Positions 32,676 to 41,604 of a DNA stretch of 64,000 nt are shown piece after piece. This DNA comes from Thiothrix subterranea. Lineage in GTDB: Bacteria; Pseudomonadota; Gammaproteobacteria; Thiotrichales; Thiotrichaceae. The notes beneath the pieces are model-generated. The model saw only the letters and a program-made list of their open reading frames with translations, had not been told where the DNA came from and ran no database searches. Each line of letters opens with the position of its first letter. Positions within the stretch are counted from its first letter, which is position 1. The stretch lies in assembly GCF_016772315.1 (NCBI RefSeq), contig NZ_CP053482.1, forward strand, positions 2,728,001-2,792,000, written 5' to 3'. The position numbers and the translations under genes are program-made.

Positions 32676-33482
32676 TTAGTACTTGGTTTTGAAATATTTT
32701 ATAAGTTTATAAGTACCATACCCTAGTGCCGCCGCCGTAACGATAGGGGCTGCTACAGTGAGTGCCGCACCACCTGCAAGGCTGCCACCGCCTATGGCGC
32801 TTAGACCCGCAGCAATGCCTGAACCACTTAATCCGACTACTGTACCACTAGCACTGACTGCTGCAATGCAACCGGTAGTACCAACAGTTGCACCAACATA
32901 CGTTGCTGTTCTGCCTACATTGCGTGCTTCCCGTTCAGTATCATCAAATACAGGGCTGTCTTTTAATACGGTGCTATTAAAACCGTAAGCTACGCCGAGT
33001 GCGGGTAAGCTGCTTAATAAACCCAAGCCAGCCGTACTAGCTACTCCAATTGTTCCTGCTGTAGTGGCAAGGGCGACACCACGGGCGGCTACGCCTGTTA
33101 TGCCAGCTACTGTACCAGTTGCTGCTAATGTTCCGTGATGTACTTGGTTGCTTTCATGAGAATCATTGATACACCATTGACAGAAATGTTCGCAATTGTT
33201 GGAGTATACGCAATACAGTTTTTCCCCTAACCGAGAGCGGGCGCGTTCAATGACTGCTTGTCCTCTAAACCGTTGAGTTGTGTAATTTCTTATGGTGAAT
33301 CCATGTCCACCCGCAAATGCCTCTAAACTGGTTTCTTCTACGGGGCCAGCTTTGAAATCTTCGGCAAGCCCCGAATAATGAATGACCTTTCCATCACCGA
33401 TATAAATTCCATGATGAAAATAGCCAATGCGTGGAGAAATTAAATGATCGCTTGGTTGTGGGCTGATTTCTATCGTTGTCAT
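32676..33482 (-). CDS. LRAT/NC-domain protein with hydrophobic glycine-rich C-terminus
   Basis: 268 residues. The N-terminal 110 residues match the LRAT (NC) domain, a circularly permuted NlpC/P60-like papain fold that acts on acyl lipids: YFHHGIYIG with the catalytic His24, VIHYSG with His35, and NNCEHFC with nucleophile Cys97. From about 115 on there are alternating Gly/Ala/Val-rich hydrophobic segments, likely membrane-inserting. It is the last gene of a compact operon with two dynamin-like GTPases, 11 nt after the second. A lipid-modifying enzyme beside membrane-remodelling GTPases suggests a joint action on membranes. Substrate unknown. Confidence 0.78.
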   Translation of the reverse strand: MTTIEISPQPSDHLISPRIGYFHHGIYIGDGKVIHYSGLAEDFKAGPVEETSLEAFAGGHGFTIRNYTTQRFRGQAVIERARSRLGEKLYCVYSNNCEHFCQWCINDSHESNQVHHGTLAATGTVAGITGVAARGVALATTAGTIGVASTAGLGLLSSLPALGVAYGFNSTVLKDSPVFDDTEREARNVGRTATYVGATVGTTGCIAAVSASGTVVGLSGSGIAAGLSAIGGGSLAGGAALTVAAPIVTAAALGYGTYKLIKYFKTKY

Positions 33483-33493
33483 ATCACACCATT

Positions 33494-35845
33494 TTATTTA
33501 GCTAATGAATTTCTTAAAGCAATGCCTAACTGATGTAGTCTATTACTCACCTCAGTATCAAAAGTTTGTGTACGTAAGTGAATGGGAAGCTCTTGCAGCA
33601 GCAATGGGTTGCTGTCTTTCCATTCATTGATGGCTACACCACTCCACGTGCTGTCTTTTTCAAGAAAGTCATCACGCAATTTTGCTAACTCTTGTTCTCG
33701 GAATACTTTAAAGCCAGCGGCATCAAAGACACCTTGTAACAAAAAATGTTCTAATGCTTGTAAATCTGATTCAACTTCGAGAATTAATTGATCATATGTT
33801 GATAATGTTGCTGCATCATCGCCCTCAAAATTTTCATCAAAAATATCGAGGGCAATATTGGCGAGAAAATTACGGCGGAGTACAAATCTTGTAGCTGTAA
33901 CGGACGCACCTAATATTTCTGTACGTAAATTAGGATTTGTAAATAATTTAAAGCCATGAGTGGCATAACGCCCAACCCTTTTAAGTGCAGGTTCATCTGT
34001 CTTAATGTAATTATCAATAATCCGACTGTCAGCATCTAAGCTGTCAAAAATTGCATTGCGTGCTTCACTACCAACGGGTTTTCGAATGAGTATTTCCACA
34101 ATAGGTCTAGCGAAGCGCATAAATAGTGTATTAAATGAACGTTCGAGTTTGTCTTTATAGTCTCGTTTATTATTAATTAATCGGCGTTCTACTTCAGTGG
34201 TATTCCATAATTCTTTTTTTATATCATCCATTAATGAATGCGCTTCTTCTACTAAGCCTGTGGCCATATTATCAGAGATTATTTCTAAAATTTTGCGAGT
34301 TTCTTGGTAAAGCGCCTCACGCCATGCAAAATTGCTTTGTGTTGCATCAAAAACAGGTATGCTATTTTTATTAAAGATAATTTGACGTTCATCAGGTTGT
34401 CGTGATGGTATCGTCTCCATTCGTTGTTGTATACTTTGCTTATAAGTACCCAAGAATTTTTCGAAAATATCGTTACTTTTATCGTCAATATAAGCCTTTG
34501 TGATCTTATTGACATCGCCCTGCGTTTTTTTCCAACGAGCTTTCCACCAATCTTGAAAATCAACGGTATTATCTTGTTCTTGTCGACGTTTAGCCTGCTC
34601 AGGATCTTCAGGATAATGTTGACCTACGGCTTTGTATATATCTTGAGAAGTATTAACAATATCAGTAATGATGCTATTGCAACGTTTTTCTAATAAGATT
34701 GTTCGTTCTGAGTCTAAATAGTTCTTTATGTTGTTTTTTAACTCAGTAATCCCTGTGGCTTGTTTTAGCTTTTCAATGTCATTTGCGTTAATATTGGTTA
34801 GCTGCGCCATCTTCTCACGTACTTGTTCAGATGTTCCAATCTTAGGAATATCAAAATCATTCAGAACTAAATGAGCGCCAGCAGAACCACGAATAATCCG
34901 TTTGGCTGGAATGCCTTCTGCCTCCCATATTTTTAAAAGTTTCTGCCAATCTTCGTTAAGTACTTTGAGTGAGGGTTGTAGATCAATTTGTCCCCAGAAA
35001 ACAAATAATTTATCAGCTAGTTTTAAATAGGGATCTCCACTTTCTCCAAAGCGAATTAAATCTTGCTCATAAGCTTTAAGGCTGATGTCGCGTCTTTGTA
35101 CTAAAATAATAGCATCACAATCGGACAGCATTTCCTTAGATTCTTCAATATGTTTGGATAAGCCAGAGTCTAATCCTGGAACATCATAAAAGACAACGCC
35201 ATCTATTGCCGCTAGTTTGCTGGTATATAAACGTGCTTCACGCATCGCATGAGCATAGCGTTCATCGGCTACATATTTTTTCAGCGTTGGTTTTAATTCT
35301 GTGAAATCAGTAAAACGAAAAGATTGTTTTCCCTCCTCAAGAACTTCTTGTAGTGTTTTTTGATGAGTTTCAATAACATCTAGATCATTTTTAGCTTTTT
35401 GAGCTGCACTTTTGTCAAGACTCTCTGCTTGTTCGATCAGCTCGTCTTTGTAATGATTAAAATCACTTATGATTTTTGGTTCAGTTTCAAAGCGCTGTTC
35501 TGAGTCATCTTTCACTGAATATATTTGTGTGGTTGTGAATGTACAACGTTCTGTGTTAGCAGGTAGTAAATCGTATTCTAGCCATGCATTAATAAAAGTA
35601 CTTTTCCCAGCTTTTTCTAGTCCGACAACAGCAATACGAAATTCATTTTTTTCTAAACGTATTTTTTGCTTTTCGGCAATTTTACCTGCTTTTTTTAAAT
35701 TATCAATTTGTTCTTGTTTGACCCCTGCTTGTTGTGCTTGTGGTAAATTTGATAAATGCAAAGCATGGCGTTGCAGATCAATAGCAGAACTTAATTTGGC
35801 AGCATAAAGTTGCGATGTTGTTTTCCAATCTAAATTTTTCATCAT
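33494..35845 (-). CDS. Dynamin-like GTPase, second of the pair
   Basis: 783 residues. G1 is GLEKAGKST (75-83), G3 is DVPG (221-224), and the G4 position reads WGQID (284-288) instead of the usual [NT]KxD. Long helical and coiled-coil segments flank the GTPase domain, as in bacterial dynamin-like proteins and LeoA. A hydrophobic stretch at about 655-690 (FVLRRNFLANIALDIF) could be a membrane paddle. It is AT-rich and encoded 9 nt after the small membrane protein. The gene order GTPase, small membrane protein, GTPase, LRAT protein suggests a heteromeric membrane machine. Paired bacterial dynamins often work together. Confidence 0.82.
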   Translation of the reverse strand: MMKNLDWKTTSQLYAAKLSSAIDLQRHALHLSNLPQAQQAGVKQEQIDNLKKAGKIAEKQKIRLEKNEFRIAVVGLEKAGKSTFINAWLEYDLLPANTERCTFTTTQIYSVKDDSEQRFETEPKIISDFNHYKDELIEQAESLDKSAAQKAKNDLDVIETHQKTLQEVLEEGKQSFRFTDFTELKPTLKKYVADERYAHAMREARLYTSKLAAIDGVVFYDVPGLDSGLSKHIEESKEMLSDCDAIILVQRRDISLKAYEQDLIRFGESGDPYLKLADKLFVFWGQIDLQPSLKVLNEDWQKLLKIWEAEGIPAKRIIRGSAGAHLVLNDFDIPKIGTSEQVREKMAQLTNINANDIEKLKQATGITELKNNIKNYLDSERTILLEKRCNSIITDIVNTSQDIYKAVGQHYPEDPEQAKRRQEQDNTVDFQDWWKARWKKTQGDVNKITKAYIDDKSNDIFEKFLGTYKQSIQQRMETIPSRQPDERQIIFNKNSIPVFDATQSNFAWREALYQETRKILEIISDNMATGLVEEAHSLMDDIKKELWNTTEVERRLINNKRDYKDKLERSFNTLFMRFARPIVEILIRKPVGSEARNAIFDSLDADSRIIDNYIKTDEPALKRVGRYATHGFKLFTNPNLRTEILGASVTATRFVLRRNFLANIALDIFDENFEGDDAATLSTYDQLILEVESDLQALEHFLLQGVFDAAGFKVFREQELAKLRDDFLEKDSTWSGVAINEWKDSNPLLLQELPIHLRTQTFDTEVSNRLHQLGIALRNSLAK

Positions 35846-35854
35846 TTTTCCTTA

Positions 35855-36307
35855 TTATAACGTTCTGATAAAATTGTATTTTTCGACTACACTGATGGAT
35901 GTTAGTTTTTTAGCACAAATAATGCTGTTAAAATCAGAAATAATGCTTTCTTTCAACTGAATTTTATTTTTTTGATGAATGCTATTGTTTTTTGGAGTGA
36001 AAATATGTATTAATAAGTTATCTTCAGAGTTGTAATTGACTTCATCTGAGCTACTTTCAGTAAGCTCTCTTAATGTTTCTTTTTTGTTAGTTGTGAGGAA
36101 AAAACGACTTTCATCGATAAGCTGTTTTATTAATTTCACATGAAGTTTATTAGAAGATACGTGATCTTGAAATGGAGCAAAGTTTCGTGCAGTAATAATT
36201 AGCAATATGGATGTACCAGTTTTTTTTCTATTTTTTGCATTCATTATGCAAACCCATAAAGGTATAGTAATAAACCCAGCGGCAACGATAAGCAATTTAG
36301 ATTCCAT
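35855..36307 (-). CDS. Small single-pass membrane protein in the dynamin operon
   Basis: 150 residues. One N-terminal hydrophobic helix (about 4-22) is followed by a basic segment (NAKNRKK) and a cytoplasmic domain of mixed alpha/beta character. No family is recognised. It lies 4 nt after the first GTPase gene and 9 nt before the second, so it is almost certainly co-translated and functionally tied to them, perhaps as a membrane anchor or adaptor (inference). It is very AT-rich. Confidence 0.65.
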   Translation of the reverse strand: MESKLLIVAAGFITIPLWVCIMNAKNRKKTGTSILLIITARNFAPFQDHVSSNKLHVKLIKQLIDESRFFLTTNKKETLRELTESSSDEVNYNSEDNLLIHIFTPKNNSIHQKNKIQLKESIISDFNSIICAKKLTSISVVEKYNFIRTL

Positions 36308-36311
36308 GAGT

Positions 36312-38693
36312 TTATTTTCTCTTTAGTTCTTGTAATTGTTGTAGTGATTTGCTCATTTCTATAACCATATCACTAATGGATTCCCAAGTATCACTGTCTT
36401 TTCGGTAAATACTATCATGCTCTTGATATTTGCTATTAACCTTACTGTGAAAGTCACTAAGTAACCCACGAAGACGATCTTGAATCTTTCTTTCAATTTC
36501 TGAAAAATATTCTTTTGCCATTCTAATGGTAAAACGAAGTGTTTCACTTTCTGCTTTTTTTATTTCAGATTGCCAATCATTGTATATTTCATAGATTGAT
36601 GGTATTTCAATATGTGTTACATCACGTGTTGATAGAAATAATCTCCACGGATCAAGCTCGATTTCTTTTCTAAGATTTATATTTATTGCAAAAATAAGAT
36701 CCAGACTGTTCTTAATATTTTTTGTTGTTAGTATTGACTCTGGAATGTTTAATCCAAAATCTGGTTTCTTTTGACGCAGTTCATTATTTATGTGATAAAT
36801 AAATTCTTCCATAGCTTTTTCTAGTGATTCACGTAGACGATGATTCTCACGCTCAATGCGCTCAAGCCATATTGCTGATAATATGTTAGATAAATCGTTT
36901 GAAAAATCGGCAAGCGATTGTTTTAATGATTCAAATGTGGTTTTCTCACTATCTGTTGTCGCTTTTTCATTAATTCCAGCTTCAGCATATATTGTGGTAT
37001 AACCATTTCCTATTAAATTGTTACAAATAACGGCTAGTTGATTTTGATGTTTTAGTGAGAGATATTCGGCTTTTGTACCAAAGAAATTAACCCGCCCGCT
37101 ACGCAAAGATTGGATAACACCATCTAATGTTCCTGATAACCACTTACTAACTTCTTCTGGTGTTGTATAAAGTGGCGCTAATATTGAGGTTTCCTTGAGT
37201 TTTTTAAAGAACTCGCTTTGTGTAGCTAGTTCTTCGATTTTCTGGTTTACTGTTGCTGAATTAATATTAGAGCTGTTTAGTAAATGATGGCAAAGTTGAT
37301 TGGCTTCATCACTAGCGTAACGAATAAACTCCTCGATATATTTATAATCAGTATCGATTGATTTTTCTGCTTCTTCGTATTCAACAGTCAGGCGATTTTT
37401 TACCGCTTTACATTCATTAAGGTATTTGTTAGTTATATCGGATGCTATATCTTCAAAAGCTATAAAAATAGGTGGTATTATAATGTTGGAAAAGTTACAT
37501 TTTATGTGGTTGTCTAATTGAACAAAGAACTCTCCTGCATAACTATTTTTCCATACAGCTTCTTGTACTTGTTGATAGTCCCATTCATTCCAATCGTTAG
37601 TATTACTTGTTAGTTCGTGTGAAATGGCTTTTGGAATTAAACGATTAAAATCAAGATATACTTGCTCGGCTATGCCTGCTTTAATGCTTTCTTCTTGATT
37701 TTTAAGTTGCCATGCTAATAGCGCTGGTAAACTAGATAATTTGCTATAAACTAGATTCTGAATTGCTTTGTTGTATTCGGGAAGCTCTTTTGTAATGAGT
37801 GTGTTAATTTCATTAATGGTTTCTTCCACTACTTCATTTTGACGTTTTATACCATCTCGTTGCTTTAAATAAATATCAATGCGATTGAGTACAAATAACA
37901 TCCTGCTTGGTGAACCACCCATAAGCTTTACTTGCTGTAATACATCTTCCACTAACTCTTGGCATAAACTCTCATCGGTTTCTTCCATATTGTAAGTGAC
38001 TAAGGATAATGCATCTCGACAATTTTCTTTAATGACATCACTATTGAGATTGTCAGTTAGGTTACGTTTTCCAGGTAAATCAATTATTTGAAATGCTGTC
38101 TCGCTTGGTAAGTGCTGAGTACTCAGCAGCTTGTTATCAGGTAAAAAGCAAGCAATTGGATAGGAAATTTCAATTTGTGGGCTGCTGGGCGGATTTAGTG
38201 GCGATAATTTAGCCTTATTGAATTTTTTCATGATTTTATTAATTCTATCATGAATTTCTTTGTTACTTGGATTATCCCATGTCCCACATTCCCATTGGGC
38301 AGCAGATGTTTCTTTGACTATTAAGCACCGTTTTCCAGTAGGAGAGTGTTTTATCGTAACGATACCAGCGCTTAACTCTTGAGCATCACTTGGTATGAGT
38401 TCTGCACCACATAATAAATTCACTAAGGTACTTTTACCGCTGCTAGTTGTTCCTGCGGTAGCCAATGTCAGTGTGGGATTCCGTAGTTTATCTTGTAATG
38501 TGCTTAATGCTGCAATGAAACGGGTGCTATCCATGCTGAATTCATCCTGATTATATGAATTCAGCGTAACCATTTGTTGGGAAATTTCACTCCATAAATG
38601 GTGCATTTTTTCGGCTAAATCTTGTGCTCGTTTTAAGTCACCGATGCTTGAGTTAGTAACTAATTGATTAGGCGTATTTTTTTGCATGAACAT
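36312..38693 (-). CDS. Dynamin-like GTPase, first of the pair
   Basis: 793 residues. G1 is AGTTSSGKST (80-89), G3 is DLPG (205-208), and G4 is NRID (270-273), a near match to NKxD. The remaining 500 residues are mostly helical with coiled-coil character, typical of bacterial dynamin-like or GBP-like proteins. It differs greatly in sequence from the second GTPase, so the pair is not a recent duplication. It heads the four-gene minus-strand operon. No clear Shine-Dalgarno precedes ATG 38693; ATG 38687 is an alternative start. Low GC relative to the flanking genes points to acquisition. Confidence 0.83.
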   Translation of the reverse strand: MFMQKNTPNQLVTNSSIGDLKRAQDLAEKMHHLWSEISQQMVTLNSYNQDEFSMDSTRFIAALSTLQDKLRNPTLTLATAGTTSSGKSTLVNLLCGAELIPSDAQELSAGIVTIKHSPTGKRCLIVKETSAAQWECGTWDNPSNKEIHDRINKIMKKFNKAKLSPLNPPSSPQIEISYPIACFLPDNKLLSTQHLPSETAFQIIDLPGKRNLTDNLNSDVIKENCRDALSLVTYNMEETDESLCQELVEDVLQQVKLMGGSPSRMLFVLNRIDIYLKQRDGIKRQNEVVEETINEINTLITKELPEYNKAIQNLVYSKLSSLPALLAWQLKNQEESIKAGIAEQVYLDFNRLIPKAISHELTSNTNDWNEWDYQQVQEAVWKNSYAGEFFVQLDNHIKCNFSNIIIPPIFIAFEDIASDITNKYLNECKAVKNRLTVEYEEAEKSIDTDYKYIEEFIRYASDEANQLCHHLLNSSNINSATVNQKIEELATQSEFFKKLKETSILAPLYTTPEEVSKWLSGTLDGVIQSLRSGRVNFFGTKAEYLSLKHQNQLAVICNNLIGNGYTTIYAEAGINEKATTDSEKTTFESLKQSLADFSNDLSNILSAIWLERIERENHRLRESLEKAMEEFIYHINNELRQKKPDFGLNIPESILTTKNIKNSLDLIFAININLRKEIELDPWRLFLSTRDVTHIEIPSIYEIYNDWQSEIKKAESETLRFTIRMAKEYFSEIERKIQDRLRGLLSDFHSKVNSKYQEHDSIYRKDSDTWESISDMVIEMSKSLQQLQELKRK

Positions 38694-39060
38694 GGAGGCG
38701 TACCTTTGATTCCGTATGGATTCGTTGTTGTTAGAATAATCACCTGACAGAACGGTAGTCTGATCTCTAAAGTTCTCTTTAGAGGGTAATCAAATTTACC
38801 CTGTCTTTTGTCGCTAATCCATCACCGTTTGTCAGATGGTTGTGATTACTAAAATGAGGTGATTTCACGTTCTAAGAAATATAGGTAATTTATTCTTGTG
38901 TTTGTCATGTGCACAGTATTCATTTTTGTGTTTGCTTAAAGTTATCCACAAATGCCGGTTCGCAAACAAGAGGCGATTATCAGAGCCACTGTAGAAAATG
39001 ATGCGCCTATTTTTCTAAATAAAAAGATACAAATACCAATTTTTGTCTATACTTATGTTT
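38694..39060. other. Divergent intergenic region between dynamin operon and hipBA
   Basis: About 370 bp of AT-rich DNA without a supported gene. It holds two short inverted repeats (CTAAAG...CTTTAG near 38770 and AGGGTAA...TTTACCCT near 38789) that may be operators for either operon, and one exact DnaA-box-like TTATCCACA at 38942-38950 that is probably chance. Confidence 0.5.
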
Positions 39061-39375
39061 ATGAGTAAAGCAGCTAACACCGCATCAGCCAGCCCTAAAC
39101 AAGTTCACCTTGCCCTTGAGACGTTGGGGGCAGATTTACGTATTGCACGTTTGCGGCGGGGCGAGTCGTTGCGTTCGTGGGCGGTACGGGTGGGTGTTTC
39201 TGTGCCTACGTTGCAGCGTATGGAGGCGGGTGATCCGTCGGTTGGGGTGTCGGTGTATGTGATGGCGCTTTGGTTGGTCGGGAAGATTCAGCATGTTGCA
39301 AATCTGGCAGACCCGGCAAGCGATGAGCAGGCGCTGGCTATCGAGTTGGCGAAACTGCCGAAGGGACGTTCATGA
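39061..39375 (+). CDS. HipB-like HTH antitoxin/repressor
   Basis: 104 residues from ATG 39061 (ATG 39055 and TTG 39043 are in-frame alternatives; none has a strong SD, so the message may be leaderless). A central helix-turn-helix: LRIARLRRGESLRSWAVRVGVSVPTLQRMEAG is Xre-type. It overlaps the HipA-like gene by 4 nt (ATGA), as usual for antitoxin and toxin. It is expected to bind its own promoter and neutralise the kinase. Confidence 0.85.
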   Translation: MSKAANTASASPKQVHLALETLGADLRIARLRRGESLRSWAVRVGVSVPTLQRMEAGDPSVGVSVYVMALWLVGKIQHVANLADPASDEQALAIELAKLPKGRS

Positions 39376-40607
39376 GTACGCAGAAAATGCTACCGGGTAA
39401 TGAATTAGCGGTTTGGAGTTTGACTGACCCGCAGACTCCCGTGCGGGTGGGTACGGCATCGCTGGCATTGGGCGGGCGAGGCGTGGCGTTTGTCTACGAG
39501 CGTAGTTGGTTGGCAAATGGCTACCCGTTGTCGGGCGATATGCCGTTGCAACGCGCTGTACTGACACCCACGGTACGTGATCGGCTGTTTGGCGCGTTGG
39601 ATGATGCGATGCCTGACCGTTGGGGCGAGCGGGCAATCCGTTTCATTGATAATCCGCCACGAGCAACGGCTTTGGACTTCTTGTATTACGCGGGTGATCA
39701 CCGTTTCGGGGCATTGGGGTTTTCTGTTGAGCAATCCCGCTATTTGCCTCATCGGGGCGAGCCATTGCCGAGTGCTGATTCGATTCACGCTTTGCAGGCA
39801 TTGATTGAGCGGATTGATGCGAATGAACCACTGACCGAGCAGGAAAAGCTGATTGCGGGAACGACCAAAACGATGGGCGGGGCGCACCCCAAAGCCTTGG
39901 TGACGATGGCGGGCAAGGATTGGATTGCCAAATTCCCGCGTGGGGCTAATATTGACCTTGGGTTGATTGAACATGCGTCGTTGAGATTGGCGGCGCAAGC
40001 GGGTATTACTGTGGCGCATTCGGTGGCATTGCCCGGACTTTTTGGGCATGTGGTGGCGGTTGAACGCTTTGACCGACGAGCAAACCAGCGTTTGCGTACC
40101 CTTTCTGCCAAAACGGTGTTGTTGGCGGGGGTGGGGTTTGGTGCGCCGTTGGATGAATTGAGCTATGGGGCAATGGCATCGTTTGTGTTGCAAGCGGGGG
40201 CGGCGGATGTGCAAGCACAGCAACGGGCAGAGTTGTTTCGGCGGATGGCGTTCAATATCCTGATTGAGAATTCTGACGATCACGAAAAGAATCATGCGTT
40301 TCTGTTTGATGCGGGATTTTGGTCGCTTGCGCCTGCCTTCGATGTATTGCCGAATACGTCAAACGCGGGTTATCAGCAGATGGGGGTTGGTCAGCAGGGG
40401 GCGCTGGGAACATTGGGCAATGCGCTGTCGGAATGCAGCTTGTTTGGGTTGAGCCGTGAGCAGGCGATTGAAGAGTGGTTCAAGGTGGCGGATGTGGTTG
40501 CGGAATGGGATCAGGTTTTCGCGAGTCTTGGGGTGTCGGGTAAAGATATTGGGTATTTGCGGACATTCATTGATCAGCCGGAGCGTAAAGCGATGCGGTT
40601 ACGTTAA
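39372..40607 (+). CDS. HipA-like serine/threonine kinase toxin
   Basis: 411 residues. An N-terminal HipA-coupling subdomain (SLALGGRGVAFVYERSWLA...) and a C-terminal kinase domain with the catalytic loop ENSDDHEKNHAF and the metal-binding Asp in APAFDVLP. HipA kinases phosphorylate glutamyl-tRNA synthetase or other aminoacyl-tRNA synthetases and stop growth. The G-rich ATP-loop region is around GTTKTMGGAHPKALV. GC-rich and host-like in composition, in contrast to the dynamin genes. A toxin of this type may also act as a defence switch. Confidence 0.87.
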   Translation: MSTQKMLPGNELAVWSLTDPQTPVRVGTASLALGGRGVAFVYERSWLANGYPLSGDMPLQRAVLTPTVRDRLFGALDDAMPDRWGERAIRFIDNPPRATALDFLYYAGDHRFGALGFSVEQSRYLPHRGEPLPSADSIHALQALIERIDANEPLTEQEKLIAGTTKTMGGAHPKALVTMAGKDWIAKFPRGANIDLGLIEHASLRLAAQAGITVAHSVALPGLFGHVVAVERFDRRANQRLRTLSAKTVLLAGVGFGAPLDELSYGAMASFVLQAGAADVQAQQRAELFRRMAFNILIENSDDHEKNHAFLFDAGFWSLAPAFDVLPNTSNAGYQQMGVGQQGALGTLGNALSECSLFGLSREQAIEEWFKVADVVAEWDQVFASLGVSGKDIGYLRTFIDQPERKAMRLR

Positions 40608-40673
40608 TGTTCTTGTTCTTTGCAAGCAGGCAACATAGACTAGTCATGTAACTGGTCATTTAGAGGTGTTGTT

Positions 40674-40931
40674 ATGCAAACGTGGGCTGTTCAAGATGCT
40701 AAGGCTCGGTTTAGTGAGTTTTTGGATGCGTGTCTCGCACAAGGGCCGCAAGTCGTTACACGGCGTGGTGCTGAAGCTGCGGTGCTTGTCCCAGTTGATG
40801 TGTGGCGCAGACTCCAAGCGGCGGCAAAACCATCATTGAAAGATTTATTGTTGTCTGATCAGGGGCGGGGTGATCTGGTGTTGCCGGAACGGGGGCAGGC
40901 GCGGAGAAGACGTGTGCAAGAGGTTCTGTAA
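40674..40931 (+). CDS. Phd/YefM-type antitoxin
   Basis: 85 residues. MQTWAVQDAKARFSEFLDACLAQGPQVVTRRGAEAAVLVPVDVW is the typical Phd N-terminal DNA-binding fold; the C-terminal part is the toxin-binding tail. AGAGGTG precedes the start. It lies 3 nt before the PIN toxin gene. Confidence 0.9.
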   Translation: MQTWAVQDAKARFSEFLDACLAQGPQVVTRRGAEAAVLVPVDVWRRLQAAAKPSLKDLLLSDQGRGDLVLPERGQARRRRVQEVL

Positions 40932-40934
40932 ATC

Positions 40935-41345
40935 ATGTATTTATTGGATACCAATGTTGTCTCTGAATTACGGCGGCAGAAACCGCATGGGGCAGTTGTT
41001 GCATGGCTTCAGTCGGTCGATGATAAAGATTTATACCTCTCGTCGGTGACATTAGCCGAAATTCAAGCGGGTATAGAAATCACACGGGATCAGAATGCCC
41101 AACGTGCTATTGAATTGGAAGAATGGCTGGATGCCGTCGCGACCACCTATAATATCTTAACGTTGGATGGAGCGGCTTTTCGTACTTGGGCAAAGCTGAT
41201 GCATAAAAAATCTGACACCTTGTATGAGGATGCAATGATTGCAGCTATTGCCAAAGTCAATAAGCTGGTGCTGGTTACTAGGAATGTCACTGATTTTGAA
41301 TCTTTTTATGTGCCGTTATTGAATCCATTTGAGTACAAAATTTAA
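40935..41345 (+). CDS. VapC-like PIN-domain ribonuclease toxin
   Basis: 136 residues. The PIN-domain acidic residues are visible: Asp5 in YLLDTNVVSE, Glu in LAEIQAGIE, and Asp in YEDAMIAAIA and TRNVTDFE. VapC toxins cleave RNA, often initiator tRNA or rRNA. The partner is the Phd-like gene directly upstream. Host-like base composition. Confidence 0.9.
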   Translation: MYLLDTNVVSELRRQKPHGAVVAWLQSVDDKDLYLSSVTLAEIQAGIEITRDQNAQRAIELEEWLDAVATTYNILTLDGAAFRTWAKLMHKKSDTLYEDAMIAAIAKVNKLVLVTRNVTDFESFYVPLLNPFEYKI

Positions 41346-41403
41346 TGAGGGTGTAGAAAAACCTAAGTCTCTCTCGAAAAATCTCAAAAGTGGCATGATG
41401 TAC

Positions 41404-41448
41404 GTAAATCTTTGAACATTTTTCACTAAAAAAACCTCAAAGATTTAC
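41404..41448. repeat. Perfect 12-bp inverted repeat in an intergenic gap
   Basis: GTAAATCTTTGA and its exact complement separated by 21 bp, in the 259-bp gap after vapC. It could be a terminator for convergent transcripts, or a small mobile palindrome. Nothing else is recognised in the gap. Confidence 0.6.
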
Positions 41449-41604
41449 ATAGAAATTGCATGTTTGTTTTTCGTTCAATTTCTAAAAATCGAAAAAGTGG
41501 TTTGGCGGTCTTTCTATAGCATTAATGTCAATATAATGGGGGTGGGCGGGGAGTAGATTGGGTAAAATCGCGGGCTGTCACCGCGTCCGTCGTCGATATT
41601 CTCA

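Noticed and set aside
38942-38950. DnaA-box match suggesting a replication origin
   Set aside because: Single box, no cluster, no dnaA/gidA-type neighbours.
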